Part shown: piece after piece, positions 63,416-64,000 of the stretch
Layout: every line of letters begins with the position of its first letter
Position numbering within the stretch: position 1 is the first letter of the stretch
Assembly (NCBI RefSeq): GCF_019795105.1
Contig: NZ_JAIMFO010000004.1
Span: 248,001-312,000 of the forward strand
Direction of reading: 5' to 3'
Source: Collinsella ureilytica
Lineage (GTDB): Bacteria; Actinomycetota; Coriobacteriia; Coriobacteriales; Coriobacteriaceae
Length of the DNA stretch: 64,000 nucleotides
Notes under the pieces: generated by a model
The model's input: only the letters and a program-made list of their open reading frames with translations
Told to the model about the DNA's origin: nothing
Databases searched by the model: none
Program-made: the position numbers and the translations under genes

Positions 63416-64000
63416 CTATTCGTAGTCATTCAAAATATCGCCGAGCGGATCCCCGGACGTACCACTGCTCTGTGCCTGGTTCTTGAGACCAAGATAAATA
63501 ATGGCCAAAGAAACACCGATAACGCCCAGGCCGATGAGGGTCAGATTGGGGATCGTTGCAACCACGAAACCGAGGGCAAAAAACGGCCATACCTCAGCAG
63601 TAGACATCATATTGATGACCATGGCGTATCCCACTGCAGCGACCATGCCGCCGCCAACTGCCATACCGCCGGAGAGCCAGGCGGGCATAGCACGAAGGGC
63701 TTCGGTCACAATTGCGGGCGAAACAAAGCAAAGCGCTGCCGCAGGAACTGCAATGCGAATACCCTGCATAAGAATGGCAGCGATGTGCCATGCCTCAAGG
63801 GCAAAAATATTGCCCCTCGCGGCTGCTGCATCCATGGCGTGAACCATAGGAATAGCGAGGGTGCGGCCAATCATGGTCAAGAACAAACCAGCTACCGACA
63901 AAGGAATTGCCAGAGCAATTGAGGTCGTAATGGCAGTTGCGGGATCTGCCGTGCCACCGTCTAAGGCAAGCACCATAATGATGGCCGAGGCAACTGAGGC
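63416..64000 (-). CDS. PTS EIIC component, mannose family (5' end outside window)
   Basis: The coding sequence enters from beyond base 64000 and ends at 63416; at least 190 C-terminal residues are visible, with multiple spans and the typical GGMAVGGGMVAAVGYAMVINM region. Polar C-terminal tail NQAQSSGTSGD. Forms the sugar channel with the adjacent IID (12 bases apart). Confidence 0.9.
   Translation of the reverse strand, partial: ASVASAIIMVLALDGGTADPATAITTSIALAIPLSVAGLFLTMIGRTLAIPMVHAMDAAAARGNIFALEAWHIAAILMQGIRIAVPAAALCFVSPAIVTEALRAMPAWLSGGMAVGGGMVAAVGYAMVINMMSTAEVWPFFALGFVVATIPNLTLIGLGVIGVSLAIIYLGLKNQAQSSGTSGDPLGDILNDYE

Overview
The window looks like a chromosomal segment of a host-associated Gram-positive anaerobe of the Coriobacteriia (Actinomycetota), most like the Atopobium/Lancefieldella/Olsenella group. 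This placement is an inference from the gene mix, not from a marker gene: cell-wall enzymes carrying long Trp/Gly-rich wall-binding repeats, a sufCBDSU-Rrf2 iron-sulfur operon, mannose-family PTS operons, an anaerobic class III ribonucleotide reductase, ECF-type uptake and mid-GC DNA. There is no rRNA, phage, insertion sequence or CRISPR array. Most genes lie on the minus strand.

Layout. 1-3640: an ECF vitamin/amino-acid transporter operon (S, fused A-A, T) preceded by a short leader peptide with three consecutive Trp codons and a terminator, i.e. a trp-type attenuator. 3970-9450: Fic protein, rRNA/tRNA m5C methyltransferase, an unknown TIM-barrel-like protein, a DegV protein and a DUF3800 gene with a structured leader. 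9675-36297: a large surface-glycopolymer region. It has glycosyltransferases, an O-acyltransferase, a YfhO-type membrane glycosyltransferase, the dTDP-sugar genes rfbA/rfbB/rffA, an ArnC-like undecaprenyl-phosphate sugar transferase, a pair of small-multidrug-resistance-type flippase subunits, an ATP-grasp ligase, a fold-III PLP decarboxylase and an epimerase. Further on are glf, three more glycosyltransferases and an ABC exporter (wzt/wzm type). Two wall enzymes (an L,D-transpeptidase and a GH25-NlpC/P60 hydrolase) with the same repeat type sit inside it.

36457-42513: sufCBDSU and an Rrf2 regulator. 42649-45461: a Zn/Cd-type P-ATPase and an ArsR regulator fused to a heavy-metal-associated domain, behind a textbook promoter with the operator in its spacer. 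45961-48989: FKBP isomerase, YgjP-type metalloprotease and a folE-HD-folB folate operon. 49178-53968: a mannose-family PTS with a SIS-domain (deglycase/deaminase-like) enzyme and a GntR regulator. 54154-57054: nrdG and nrdD with a candidate NrdR box. 57542-58455: a ribbon-helix-helix protein and three tRNAs (Val, Gly, Cys). 58640-61751: a partner-switching pair (fused STAS/anti-sigma kinase-like protein and a PAS-GAF-PP2C phosphatase). 61889-64000: a second mannose-family PTS (IID, truncated IIC) with a DUF956 protein.

The strongest leads are: the WWW leader that makes the ECF system a predicted tryptophan-responsive transporter; an Arn-like/three-component pathway expected to put a 4-amino-4,6-dideoxy sugar, perhaps further modified by an amino-acid ligase, on a surface polymer; the ArsR-HMA fusion with an internal ribosome-binding site; the DUF3800 leader RNA; and the fused STAS-HATPase switch protein.
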